From Mytilisepta virgata (lineage: Eukaryota; Mollusca; Bivalvia; Mytilida; Mytilidae): 64,000 bases of DNA. Made by a program: the position numbers and the translations under genes. Within the stretch, counting starts at the first letter, position 1; each line of letters opens with the position of its first letter. Positions 31,752 to 44,300 of the stretch are shown here, piece by piece. Where the stretch lies: NCBI GenBank assembly GCA_028015205.1, contig JAPWFG010000015.1:124001-188000 (forward strand). The letters run 5' to 3'. The notes below the pieces were generated by a model. It was not told where the DNA came from. It made no database searches and saw nothing but the letters and a program-made list of their open reading frames with translations.

Positions 31752-32305
31752 TGTTTCATCATTCTTTTACTAAATAAATTTTATAATCGGATTTATTCCT
31801 TAAATAAATAAATCGTGTTAGTTTTCAGTGTTTATTTGTTGTGCTTGTGAATGTTCATTTGTCTTTTGGGGTTTATCTGTCTAATGGATTTCGTTTTTTG
31901 GTTTGCTCCTTAGGTATAAAATGTATCACAAAATACCGATACAACAAACAGTTAAGGCGAGGATATACATGAAAAAAACATACATATAGACGAGGGTTTG
32001 GATAGGAGTGTCTCAAATTCTTTATTTAGTTGACCTTTGACCAATTTTTCTCTATTAAGTTTAAAAAGAACTGCTTATCATATCAGGTTTAAATTTCAAA
32101 CTTAAGATAAACTGAGTTAAAGTGTAGTTTTGTTATTGTTTAAGGTGCAAGTGACATGTTGGTTTTTGAAAATATTGTTTAAAGTATAACACGAAAATAG
32201 ATTTTTTTCAGGACATTCTTTTACTATGTACATTTGTTACTTTCTGTAATCAATGATTTTCCCTCAAATCCTGTATCAATTTTGAAAGTATTCTTTATAC
32301 GTTGC

Positions 32306-32670
32306 TCCTAAGATGAAGTCATCCTTATTAAAGTTTTATGGGCGTCATCATGACTTGGTTGACAGGTATGAAAAAACCGTTTCCCAAATGAAAATGGACC
32401 TGTTCCATTGATATTATCCCTTCCTCATATCGGATTTGACATGAACAGCATGGCGGGTGTCCTGCAGGAAGCAGAGACTGCTTACTCTTCCGGAGCACCT
32501 GAGTCTACCCCCGGTTTTTTGGTGGGGTCCATGTTGTTCATATGTTTTTAGTTTTTAATTGTAGTGCATGTATTGTTTTGGTCTTGTCTTCGTTGTTCTC
32601 CGGAGTTTGTCAGTTGTTACGATTTTTCTCTGCTTCGAATATCCCTTTGGTATTTCTTGACTTTACTTAT
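32306..32670 (+). pseudogene. Reverse-transcriptase element C-terminal fragment, copy d
   Basis: This is the duplicate of copy b (6110-6475), displaced by the Maverick insertion. It has the same truncated coding remnant and the same downstream block. Confidence 0.5.
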
Positions 32671-33060
32671 ACTATATGACTTTACAAATTTCTATTCTTC
32701 ACTTTATAAGGCCATTATTCTGTATTCATTAAGATTTCAGACCATTATTCTGTATATTCATTAGGATTTCAGACCATTAAAATTTATTCTCTATTCTTTA
32801 AACCTCAGGGACTTCTAAAAAATCAACATGCCAAAAAAATTTTTTTGTTTTTTTTTTTGACAAGCCATGCATAGTGACGGAGGAAAAGTAAAAAAAAATG
32901 TTACCTGGTTGCATTTGTTAACGCCATCGTAGTCGCAGTCGTTATTGGATATTAGTAGCATCGGCTAATTTCGTTAAGGCCAGGCAATAAAAAATTAAAA
33001 CCCTAGAAATGATGAAAAAACTGATACCTAGATGGCTCACTGCAACAGCTAGCGCAAATT

Positions 33061-33394
33061 ATATTCAGTAACCATGAAATGATTATTAATAAATCACTTC
33101 CTCCTGTATCATGTTTCAGTTGCGATATTTGAAATTCAGGCAGTGGAATTTCAGTACTTTGAAAACATCAGTGAGATACGATTTGCAAACATAGACGTAT
33201 CAGTACAGACATTAGAATGGGTTATAAATGGAACATTCCAGATATAGCTGGTATATGAGTCCGAAGAATGGTAAAATCCTGAATGTAGCCTCTTTAAACA
33301 TGAAAAAAAAACAAAATTGTAAAACGATTTTTGTATCGGCCAAATTAAAATGGAATTGTGTAAATGACTAACATCAAATAGCACTTACAGTTAC
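33061..33394. other. AT-rich non-coding stretch after the duplication
   Basis: No supported gene or repeat was recognised here. A minus-strand frame of 77 codons at 33151-33384 has no domain features. Confidence 0.4.
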
Positions 33395-33730
33395 TGAGAA
33401 ACGGACCGCTACATTTGTAATCACAAACGCTAGATGTGACTCACTGGGGCATGAAAATCAGGACAAAAACACCTAATATGCAGACGTACACTCCCGGCTT
33501 AAGGAATTTACATGACATGTACTTGACTTGCCATGTATAGTTACTGAGAAACAAACCTAATCCAAAACCTTTAACCTGATCATTGGAGCGTGAAAATTAA
33601 GCCAATAACACACATTCTGCTAAAGGAATTTACATATCGAATACAGTTGATCTACTATGTATAGTTACCGAGAAACAGATCTTATCCAAAAACATTAACC
33701 TCACCACTGGAGTGTGAAAATGCTTAATAA
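33395..33730. repeat. Degenerate tandem repeat, about 135-bp unit, three copies
   Basis: Units share AGTTACTGAGAAAC and a following TGAAAAT block. Starts are near 33389, 33539 and 33662. They are diverged copies, with no coding. Confidence 0.6.
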
Positions 33731-35460
33731 ACAACAAAATGGATAACAGGAAAGGTCAATAATGACGTACGCTACCCAAAATACAAAACACAAACACGAC
33801 AGAGAGTCAGGATATACTGACTTGCTATTTTGGTACAGGAGTTAAACCTGTTTTACGGGTACCCAAACGTCCATCCCCTTATCTATCCTGACACTCTGGT
33901 GTATAAAACCATAATATAAAATATAATACAGTATGATTACCAACAATGTGACTGCATGCTGGAACAGCAAAAATTGGTTGGGCGGTACATAATTTAGATA
34001 TCAGGGTCAGGTGACGTGCTCGTTTTAGGAAAAATGTGCTCGTTTTAGGAAAAACTGTTAAACTAGCTATAAGGCTCTCATAGCTGCAGGTCGGATACTG
34101 TCGCTCTTTTAAACGAAAAAGTCAGAAATAACATCAATTACATGCTAGTACCTAAATACCAGCACAAGAGTTGATGTGTAGAGCATACTTGGTGGTAAGT
34201 TATTTTAAGTTTATTAACAACAACTACCCCAAACTGGGTTAACATTGATGAACTAGTTGGCATGACATTCCTTGTCAACGCCACCGAGAAAAGCAATACC
34301 AATCGTGTGTCTCGCTTTCAGCGACTTTTGTCGCATCCGTTGTTCCTCAATAATTTAGGAGGTAAAATTGAATACTTCCTCCCACACTTTAGTGTTTGAA
34401 ATAGGGTCTGATTATGAGAAAGCGAAATGTTTAATTTTGGACTAAAAAAAGCAAAAATAAAATTTCTTCTGATGAACATTATCCCTTAACCTGATTTCCA
34501 TTTAAAATGGATATATCTATAGCAGAAAGACACCACTAGCATTATAGAAGTCGATTGAATGAAACAACACTGCTTAGTTCTGGACCTACTTTGCCAAAAG
34601 AAGGCAATAAAGCAGGCACAAAACCGTTGGCTATGATTGAGATTCTGGTTGACAGTCAAACTTAGTCTAACATAGAACCTTGTGGAAATATATGAAACCA
34701 TATAGCAATCTGGAACCTAATTAATTGCAATAATACTGAAGTGGTCATCTTTCAGAATTGTACCTTCACCCAACTGCCACGTTAGTTTCCAATCGACTGG
34801 ATATCAGATATTGATCTTATAGTTCATTGTCACATATATATTAATCTAAGTTTGGTGGTTCCTGCCATTTTAGTGGGATCATTCGATGTAACTTTGAAAG
34901 ATTATCACCTAAGGTCCAAGTTGACATGTTTGTTTCAAGATGGCTCTGTAGTTACCAATCTAGAGAAAAACTATATATCTTTGAGATGGAAACCATCTCT
35001 TTAGGGCCTCGCTTGCAAGCACCCTTCTGTACAACTAACCTTAATGGTTTAAGTGAGTGGCGTGCTCCTTCAGGAGACTGTAAACCATCATACAAACATT
35101 ATCGCCCTTTAACTCTGAACAGTATTTATGACAAGACAGTGGACTCCATGCAGTTCTCAAGTAACACAGACCGAACGAGATTTGTAAACACGGGCTTATG
35201 ATCTGCAAAGTTAAACTAAGAATGACCTTCAAGGTAGAGATTTCTACTCAACTTATGACAAACCTTCTGTTAGTGTTAAACAATCACCCAAAGTATCATA
35301 ACTGAACTCCAAGTGTTTCTCAAGTTATAGACCAGACACAATTAGGGGCAAGAGTTCCATTTGGCACTCCCCATGTTTATCCGTCTAAGATATATATACA
35401 CAGCTTGGGATGCCATGCGGAACTCTTTCCTAATTAGTTAATATGGACCTATATTTTCCA
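33731..35460. other. Non-coding, repeat-derived region
   Basis: Short frames only. It includes mixed dispersed sequence with blocks such as TGTGCTCGTTTTAGGAAAAA repeated at 34017-34056. No gene or RNA gene was recognised. Confidence 0.4.
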
Positions 35461-35985
35461 AAGTTAAAACTAAGATTGTGACCTTGACCTTCAAGATAAG
35501 ACTTCAGCTCTGTTCACGACACACCTTCTAGCAGTGGTGGATCATAATTAAAATCACAGGGGTTCTCAAGTTTAAGACAGGACAAGGTTTGTAAACATGG
35601 GCCTATAATCTGCAAAGTTAAACTCATATAGTGAGGTACAGATTTCTACTCAATTCATAACACACCTTGTATTAGTGGTTAGCAATCATGCATATTATCA
35701 TCATTGAACTGCGAGTGGTTTTGAAGATGTAGACCAGATACAATTAGTGAATATGGACAAAGTTAAACTAATATTGTAACATTGACCTTCAAGGTACCAG
35801 ATACAATTAGTGAATATGGGCGATATTATACTAATACTGTGACCTTGACCCCCATGGTACCAGATACAATTAGTGAATATGGATGATGTTAAACTAATAT
35901 TGTGATCTTGACCTTCAAGGTACCAGATACAATTAGTGACTATGGACCAATTTAAACTAATATTGTGACCTTGAATTTCAAGGTA
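35461..35985. repeat. Tandem repeat with GTGACCTTGACCTTCAAGG-type units
   Basis: Four clear units of about 60-66 bp (35733-35985) share GGTACCAGATACAATTAGTGA and TGACCTTGACCTTCAAGG; diverged units precede them. Each unit holds directly repeated TGACCT-like half sites. A minus-strand frame of 95 codons here reflects the period only. Confidence 0.75.
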
Positions 35986-36114
35986 CAAATTTCAACTCAA
36001 TACTTGACATACCTGAACAGACGATAGATCACTGAACTCAAAGTGGTTCTTAGGTTATATAGCAGACATGATTAATCTGTTCAATATACGTAAAGTCAAA
36101 TATACCAAAGCGAT

Positions 36115-36455
36115 ATTTGAAGGAGGGGAAAATCGAAAACAACTGACAAACTCCGGAGAACAACGAAGAACAGACCAAAACAATATAAACACTACACTAA
36201 AAAAATTTGAACCCCACCAAACAAACTGGGGGTAGATTCCAGTTGAGAAGAGGAAGTAGTCTCTGTTTCCTGCAGGACACCCATCATGCTGCCCACGTCA
36301 AATCTGGTTTGAGGAAGGAACATCAATGAAACAGGCCCATTTTCATTTGGGAAACGTTTTTTTCATACCTGTCAACCAAGTCAAGATGATGTCCATAAAA
36401 CTTTAATGAGGATGACTGCAACTTAGGAGCAACATACCCCTGCCTGAGTTACTTT
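36115..36455 (-). pseudogene. Reverse-transcriptase element C-terminal fragment, copy e (inverted)
   Basis: This is a minus-strand copy of the same dispersed block, outside the tandem duplication. The CAGTCTCTGCTTCCTGCAGG-type motif appears as its complement, followed by the complement of the KFYGRHH coding segment. It is more diverged than copies a-d. Confidence 0.5.
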
Positions 36456-36657
36456 TCTGTCATAGATGTGTGGCCCTAATAAGATTTTCAAGTTTCCACA
36501 CCATGAGGAATTGATATAGCTCACATGGATCTTTGGTCCAGACAAGATGTACTAATTAAAGATCAGAGAGGTTGGATATTATCTCATATTTCCCTAAGGG
36601 TCATAATGTAACTATTTTAGTCTGCACATCCATAAGGGCATTATTATTCAAACCAGA

Positions 36658-36897
36658 TGCTCCAATGACACTGTAACTTGTAAAATAAATAACCACTGAG
36701 TGGGCTCTATTATCCTGAGAGTATCACCTAATCTGGGTAACAGCATGAAACTGATACTAGAATAGAGAATGGAAACTGCTCCCATGACACTGTAACTGGT
36801 AAAATAAATAACCACTGAGTGGGCTCTATTATCCTAAGAGTATCACCAACTCTGGGTAATAGCATGAAACTGATACTAGAATAGAGAATGGAAACGG
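36658..36897. repeat. Tandem repeat, 120-bp unit, two copies
   Basis: Two units, starting GCTCCAATGACACTG and GCTCCCATGACACTG at 36658 and 36778, are nearly identical through AGAATAGAGAATGGAAAC. Confidence 0.85.
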
Positions 36898-37500
36898 GGA
36901 ATGTGTCAAAGAGACACCAACTCGACCAAAGAGCAGAAAACAGCTCAAGGCTACCAATGGGTCTTCAACGCAGCGAGAAAATCCGGCACCTGGAGGAATA
37001 AGTTAACTGTAAATTTACTTTTATAAAATATTATTTTGACATTGATTTGTTATTTGATGTTTAGGGTTACTATCATGGCCTCTTGGGTTCCAACATATTT
37101 GGACTTTAGCACAACCGATGAGTCGTAAATCCATGAAATATGCACATTAATTTTGAAGCCAATGTTTTCATTCTTTTATAAGCTTTCTAAAATATAAAGA
37201 GAAATTATTTCATACAACCAAGTATAAAATGACAACAAAATGTGGGTTGGGGGAGCAGAGGTTGGTTCTGTCTAGAGAATTGAAGTATTGTGTTCTAATC
37301 TCATAAATTATCCTAAGACAATAGTTTGGTAGGAATGAGATAATTTGTCCTCAACTCACAAACAGGATAAATGGAATAATATTTTTATATTACCTCATTT
37401 TTCTTACTATCAATGGCATAAATAATTCAAGTAACACTTGTGATAGAATTTTTGAAATTTTATTCCATAGACTGAATTTACTATGAAGAATGTAACAATG
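36898..37500. other. Non-coding stretch downstream of the collagen gene
   Basis: A dispersed-repeat block (GGAATGTGTCAAAGAGACACC and onward) is followed by AT-rich sequence. No gene was seen. Confidence 0.4.
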
Positions 37501-37504
37501 ATAT

Positions 37505-37680
37505 GATGCTGTCGATAATGTTCATGAATGTTCATATGCATTTCACAATATTGATCTCATAAATATTCATATATGCATTTCACAATACTGATCTCATTAA
37601 TATTCATAAGATGTTTAAGATGAAGTTCATGAATATTCATATGCATTTCACAATGGTCCATTAATATTCATAAAGATGTT
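37505..37680. repeat. Degenerate repeat of ATTCATATGCATTTCACAAT units
   Basis: Three to four irregular copies of a 45-60 bp unit contain TTCATATGCATTTCACAAT. Confidence 0.6.
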
Positions 37681-38234
37681 ATAGTTAAACAACTGATGTT
37701 GACTGTGTAAGTATATAATTACTGGCCATAATGTCCATTAGTTATGATGGAAATAGAAAGACTTTTGTATAAAAATTTACAAAATTGCACATTTTAATTT
37801 TCCATTCATTTTCTCACTCTCTCTCTCACACATACATTTGGACGGAATTGAAAGGGATACCAACATACACATCTACATCACAACAACTGTGATGTAATCC
37901 TACAATTTTCAAGTTGTCATGAAGTCATTACAAAAAAATAAATATTTGCCATGATTTTTATAAAATTTATACAAAACTGATAATTTTGAAAATCTTCCAT
38001 TTTTGTATTAAGTGCCATGATTTATCTAAATGGAAAATTTCCAAAATCCCAGAATTTTTTATTAAAAACATTTTGAGATGGTCCCTTAGCTGCAGCTGGT
38101 CCTCTGAAGAAAGGAACCAGTTTTTCACTATCTTGCCATGATTTTCATTTTCTTGCCATGATTTCAAGTTGCCATTAAACATCTGCCATGATTTCAAGCT
38201 TATTCTGATGATATACATAAATTTAAATTGTCTT

Positions 38235-38378
38235 TTAATTAAAGCAAACTTCTCCTATGCTAATAGCAAATTCTTGGTTCTCCAAACCAACATCTTTAAG
38301 TTTAATATCTGTAATTGGAAGTACTTCTGATCTTTCTGATTTTACATCAAAGACCATTTCTCCCCACTTGTTATTTTT
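38235..38378 (-). CDS. COLFI propeptide exon 5 with stop, 144 bp
   Basis: It encodes [10 protein letters not shown], then [12 protein letters not shown] and the final VCFN before TAA (38235-38237), the normal end of fibrillar collagen chains. A minus-strand AATAAA near 38050 is a candidate poly(A) signal. Confidence 0.94.
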   Translation of the reverse strand, partial: KNNKWGEMVFDVKSERSEVLPITDIKLKDVGLENQEFAISIGEVCFN

Positions 38379-41300
38379 CTGAAAGTAAAAAAAAATCAAC
38401 TATAAGCATGATCAGAATTACCTACTTTGATTCAGCAGTCAACCTAAGTGTTAATTTTGACAACTGTGTATGAAGAGCAGAAATGACACTTTGGCAGCCA
38501 TTTTACTATGTATACAAAAGGAGCAGTAATGGAAAAATCCTGACTTCCAAAAGATGAATTCCACTTTAAAGCAGAAGAAAGCCAGGTCTGTTTAAGCCTG
38601 TATATAGTTTTTAACTTTGATCTTGAACAAAGCAGAGCAAGTTACAATACATTCGAAGACTAGAAATATAATTTATCAGCTCTGTTGTCTACAAATATAG
38701 TTCTCCATTATAAATAACATATTTTTCAATTTTTAATATCTTATTTTGGCATCAACAGCTTAAGCATCAGGGTCCCTTTTCAGCAATTCTTGTACGATTT
38801 ACAATCGAGACTGATTCCAGGACATTAATAGAAGAGATATACTAAAGACCTACCATATCACACTTAATTCGTCATTATATCTTTAACCGGTTTTCCAATA
38901 TTTTGATCTCGAGCACTGCTGATGAGTTGTCAGTCAACCAAATTGCCATATAGTGCATCAAATTTGTTTCAGTATTTTGTAATACGTTTTACTACTACAA
39001 ACATAATCCTATGAATTTTTGTGAAAAGAGATCCAGGAAAAAGGATTTTCAGAAATCTATCACCCATGACTTGGGACTATTAAACTTACAGCACAGTTGC
39101 CAAACATCTCCACTCTCGTAGAAGAAGGATGGTCTAGTTTTTTAATATCTGTCTCTAGGCGTGTTTCTTCTTTTGACCACAAGATAGACTCGCTAGGGTC
39201 AGAGTTCAAACATTTGTATGTTATCCTTTGTCGTGCTTTTGTAGTGTGCATCTGGAGCATCTTCAGTTGGATTTCTTCAATCTTATATTCAAACTGAAAA
39301 TGTAAAAAAATAAAATAAAATGCTAAAATTTCATTTTACCAAAGATCACAGGTCTAAAAATATTCTAAAACCATTAAATGCTATTTTATTTATGGTTTGT
39401 CCAACATGTTATGGTAAGAATATATTAAGGCCTAAAACAAAATTTTTTTTTTCAAGTATTAAACCAGACCAACCCTAACATTTAGGTGCTAAAAGTGCCT
39501 ACCATATAATTTTTTTTAGCAATTTTCAGAAAAGCACTGTTAAAGCCAGGAAGGGCCCAATATATACAAAGTTTTGAAAAAATAAAAAATAAAAAAAAAC
39601 CTACATACATGTAGCGACCCTAATTTTGGGACTGAACACAAATATGGTAATATAATTCCAATGTTGTTTTCAAAACATCAAATGTAGTAATTTCATTGGC
39701 TAACAGCAACTTCCGGTAAAAAGTTTATAACTTGATAAATTCCTTCATGACGTCGTGCATATGAATACGTACGCATGCAATAAAATGCATGAGGAAAATA
39801 TTAATTTCAAATTGAAAACGTCATAGTTCTGCATTACTTTGGAATTATAAGTAATAAAGGTTATTTTTACGGAATTTATCAATGTGTAAACTCGGGCTTA
39901 TCACTCACAAACTTTGCATAAAGTTCTTAAAGTCCTTTGGACTTTATTTAGTTTGTGAGTGAATCGCCCGAGTTTACACATTGATAAATTCCGTAAAAAT
40001 AACCTTTATTACTATAGTAAACTGCTTAATTACATTTTCAATCAATCATTTTTACCAAAAGAATGCAAATTTGTTACCCTTATCTAGTGTCAAAAGTTAA
40101 AGCAACTTTTCAGTTAGGGAACATAATTATAGAAACCAATGTACACATAATACAGGCAAAAATGCCACACGTGCACATGCGTGACACCTGCATTTTACAT
40201 GTGTGTCACCATATGTGTTAGAGACGTTTCATGTCACGCATGTGACACGTTTGCAAAATGCATGTAATATGCATGATTCACACATGTGATCATGCGTGAG
40301 AAAACACACCTGTGTCACATGTGTTTTCAAACATGCATTTTCAGATACATGTCATTCACATGTGTGTGTCACACATGTATTACATGCGTGGCATAAAGCG
40401 TGCATATCACGCATGTGACACACCTGTGACACATGGGTTTCCAGGTTCATGCCTGACACATGTGGCATTTATGCCTCTGAATCAACAGCAATCTAACCAG
40501 TTTCTGCAGTTTATTTTGCCTTCAAAATGTATTTAAAATAGCATTAATCAATAAAAACAATCCAATATTTTCTAAATGCAACTTACCGGTAATAAAACAT
40601 ACCAGTAACTCAACGGTTAACACACAGTTACAATGAAAATGTTGATACGGTCACTAAGGTGGATATTTAACCTGCTAGCTCATAAGGTAGCTGTTTTCAA
40701 GAAGACATATCACCCTACCTTGAAACTTTATTCTTACTTCAAATTGAAAAGTCTTTGCTCTTACTACTAAATGCTGTGTGCTTAGAGATGAAGTTTAAAA
40801 ATATTTGGTATTAGAAGACATGGGTTCAAACCCACAACTTTCAGCATTAGAAGAGACCCAATACAGCATATGTATCTAAATTATACCCTAACCTCTTGAT
40901 TTCCCAGAATGTCGTGTGCAAACCACTGAGGTCTTGTATCTTTTGTCCATCTTTGGTCTTCGTGCTAAAAAAAATTAAATATATATATAAAACATACATA
41001 TACAAAATTTGCATTTTTCACCTTTCACAAAAAAATGCTCCGCTGGACGCAGCTAGATACGACCGCAGATGTCGAACCCTGAATAGTTGGGGCAATTATG
41101 AACACAAAATTCAAGCTTGATACAATACTGAATTTGGATTGTGAATAAATATTTTACACAGCATAGGTTTCTGACACAGAATGAATGTTGTCTAAGAACT
41201 TAAAAATTTTTAATTTACCTATTCAAACCATATCAGTATTATTTGTTTTTATATATAAATCAGAAATAACCAATTTAAAATTTAAAATTGGGCACACATA

Positions 41301-44300
41301 TCAATTTCTTGCTATTGTGCAATACTGTGCAATTGAAAATTTCTTCAAATATTTGACACATAATAGGTTTCTGACACAGAATAACTGAAATCAAAGAACT
41401 TAGAATTGGTCATATGATTTGAATTTATATTCAATTTTTTGCTTCTTGTGCAATACAATATGCTGTGCCCCCCCCCCCAAAAAAAAAAATAATTTACCCC
41501 TTTTTTTAGCTTTTGTGCAATACACTATGAAGTTGCACATTGACCCCCCCCTCCCAAAAAAAACAAAAAACAATAAAATTTATTGTAACCCCCCCCCCCC
41601 TTTTTTTGCTAAAAAAATTTGAAATTTTCTTTTTAATTTATGAAATATGAAATGAGAAAAAAATTACCCCCTTCCCAATTTCTCATTTACCCCCCCCCCC
41701 CTAAATTTTGTTTTCAACCCCCCCCCCCATTTCTTTATACTTTGCAACCATAACAGCCCATTTAAATACACCATAACATATTTAAATAGAAAATGACATC
41801 ATAGTCATGGATGGCAAATTTTAAATATACATAATTTAAAAGCAGTTTAGATAAGATAAACAAAAAAGCTTCATCAGCACATTTTATATTGGCAAATTTC
41901 CAATGAAGTTCATTAGAGTTATTGGCAAATTTCCAATGGAATTTGTTAATAATAAAGTTTTGATAACAGGGCACACATATCAATTTCTTGCTTTGCGCAA
42001 TACTGTGCAATTGAAAATTTCTTCAAATATTTGACACATAATAGGTTTCTGACACAGAATAACTGAAATAAAGAACTTAGAATTGGTCATATGATTTGAA
42101 TTTATATTCAATTTTTTGCTTCTTGTTCAATACAATATGCTGTGGAGAATTGCCCCCCCCCCCCCCCCCAAAAAAAAAAATTTACCCCCTTTTTAGCTTT
42201 TATTTTGGACCCCGATTTGGACCAACTTGAAAACTGGGCCCATAATAAAAAAACTAAGTACATGTTTAGATTCAGCATATCAAAGAACCCCAAGAATTCA
42301 ATTTTTGTTAAAATCAAACTAAGTTTAATTTTGGACCCTTTGGACCTTAATGTAGACCAATTTGAAAACGGGACCAAAAATTAAGAATCTAAATGCACGG
42401 TTAAATTCGGCATATCAAAGAACCCCAATAGTTCAATTTTCAATAAAATCAAACAAAGTTTAATTTTGGACCCTTTTGGCCCCTAATTCCTAAACTGTTG
42501 GGACCAAAACTCCAAAAATCAATCCCAACCTTCCTTTTGTGGTCATAAACCTTGTGTTTAAATTTCATAGATTTCTATTTACTTATACTAAAGTTATTGT
42601 GCAAAAACCAAGAGAAAAATGCTTATTTGGGCCCTTTTTTAGCCCCTAATTCCTAAACTGTTGGGACCAAAACTCCCCAAAACAATCCCAACCTTCCTTT
42701 TGTGGTCATAAACCTTGTGTTAAAATTAAATAGATTTCTATTTACTTATACTAGAGTTATTGTGCGAAAACCAACAAATATGCTTATTGGGCCCTTTTTT
42801 GGCCCCCGATTCTTAAACTGTTGGGACCAAAACTCCCAAAATCAATCCCAACCTTCCTTTTGTGGTCATAAACCTTGTGTTTAAATTTCATAGATTTCTA
42901 TTAACTTATACTAAAGTTATAGTGCGAAAACCAAATGTCTTCGGACGACGACGCAGACGACGACGACGACAACGACGACGACGACGCCAACGTCATACCA
43001 ATATACGACCGCAAAAATTTTGCGGTCGTATAAAAAGTTACTGAAACTGCTTCATTAAACATGGCTCAGTCTGAAGACCACAATAATACATCTATAGATT
43101 TACTTTTCACTGAAATAAGTTCAGTAGAACCTAGATGGCAACTGTTGAAATCTATCTGAGTTACCGAAGTTTGTTCAAGTACACCAGAGCAACACCATAT
43201 GCGAGATGGTATAGCTGATCTTTATCATGAAATATTTCTGAATTAGCATTTAACATGTTAATCAATCATTATAACAGTTATGAAATCTTAATTACATTGA
43301 AAGTAAATATTTATCTGTCAGACTCTGATCTATCTTTATCTGACTCCTGTTATGCTAGAAGTTTACCTCGAGAAACTTGGGTTTTTTTAACATTAAAATA
43401 AAGGGACAATTGACAGGACTCAAGATGGTTCAAGCCATAGGTGGTGTTCGTGCAATTGAAGTTTGACTTTTACTTCTAACAGTGATTATCAGTTTCTGTC
43501 TCCATCTTATTTAGGGTTTTCAAGTATGAAAATCAAAACATAAAAATATTACGATTCTATGATTGTGGTTGTATTTTTTCTTGTTATATCATGCATGTGG
43601 GTCTGCCTCCAAAATCTGCAATACCGTTATTTTTTTCTTTGTCTCAACAAATGTTTAAGATCAAACACATTCGAACAATAATTATACAGCTCTTCAAATT
43701 TTGATGATATCTATCCATACCAAAAATCTGCATAACAATCCTGCTATGCAAATCTCACTGTGTACCTCATTTAGTTTCTTCACTAATAATCCTACGAAAA
43801 AAACTGACAGCTCATTCATTAGAAGACTTACATTTTTAATACCAGCTGGAATACATGTCTCACCATTCATTTTCATCCTACAGTATACCTGCACGGCATC
43901 GATAAAGGTTCCACCATTAGGATCAATATAATACCAACCTGAAACAAGGGTAAAACTTATTGACCTCAAAGCCTTACAATGGGAGCATGAAAACAGAAAA
44001 ATCCTTGTCCCCTCCCCATCCCCCCAGCAACATGTCTGTTTTGAAACCTACACAAAGTTCAAATCATATTTTTCACAGTACTCGCCCAAACAGAAAATCC
44101 TGACAACATGCGAATCTTCATAATGTGACACTCCATAAAGTTTCATTAGCATCATGCAAGTAATATAGGAGGGGTTACAGACAACAAATGGATCAACTTT
44201 TTGTTAAAGATGCCTATTAAAGTCTAAACAGCCATATCTTTTACATTTCTTGTCCTAACAGAAATTCCTGACAATATGCACATCTCCATAGAGTGATCTA

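Larger units (their letters stand above)
8614..33060. repeat. Tandem segmental duplication, copy 2, split by the Maverick at 13971-31745
   Basis: This is the second copy of the 1-6864 unit. It runs 8614-13970 and resumes at 31746 after the inserted element. Differences from copy 1 include an extra stretch near 11240-11335, one internal tandem unit fewer near 13050-13310, and a short deletion just after the insertion site (material at about 5530-5580 of copy 1 is missing). Because copy 1 keeps the uninterrupted site, the insertion came after the duplication. Confidence 0.92.
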
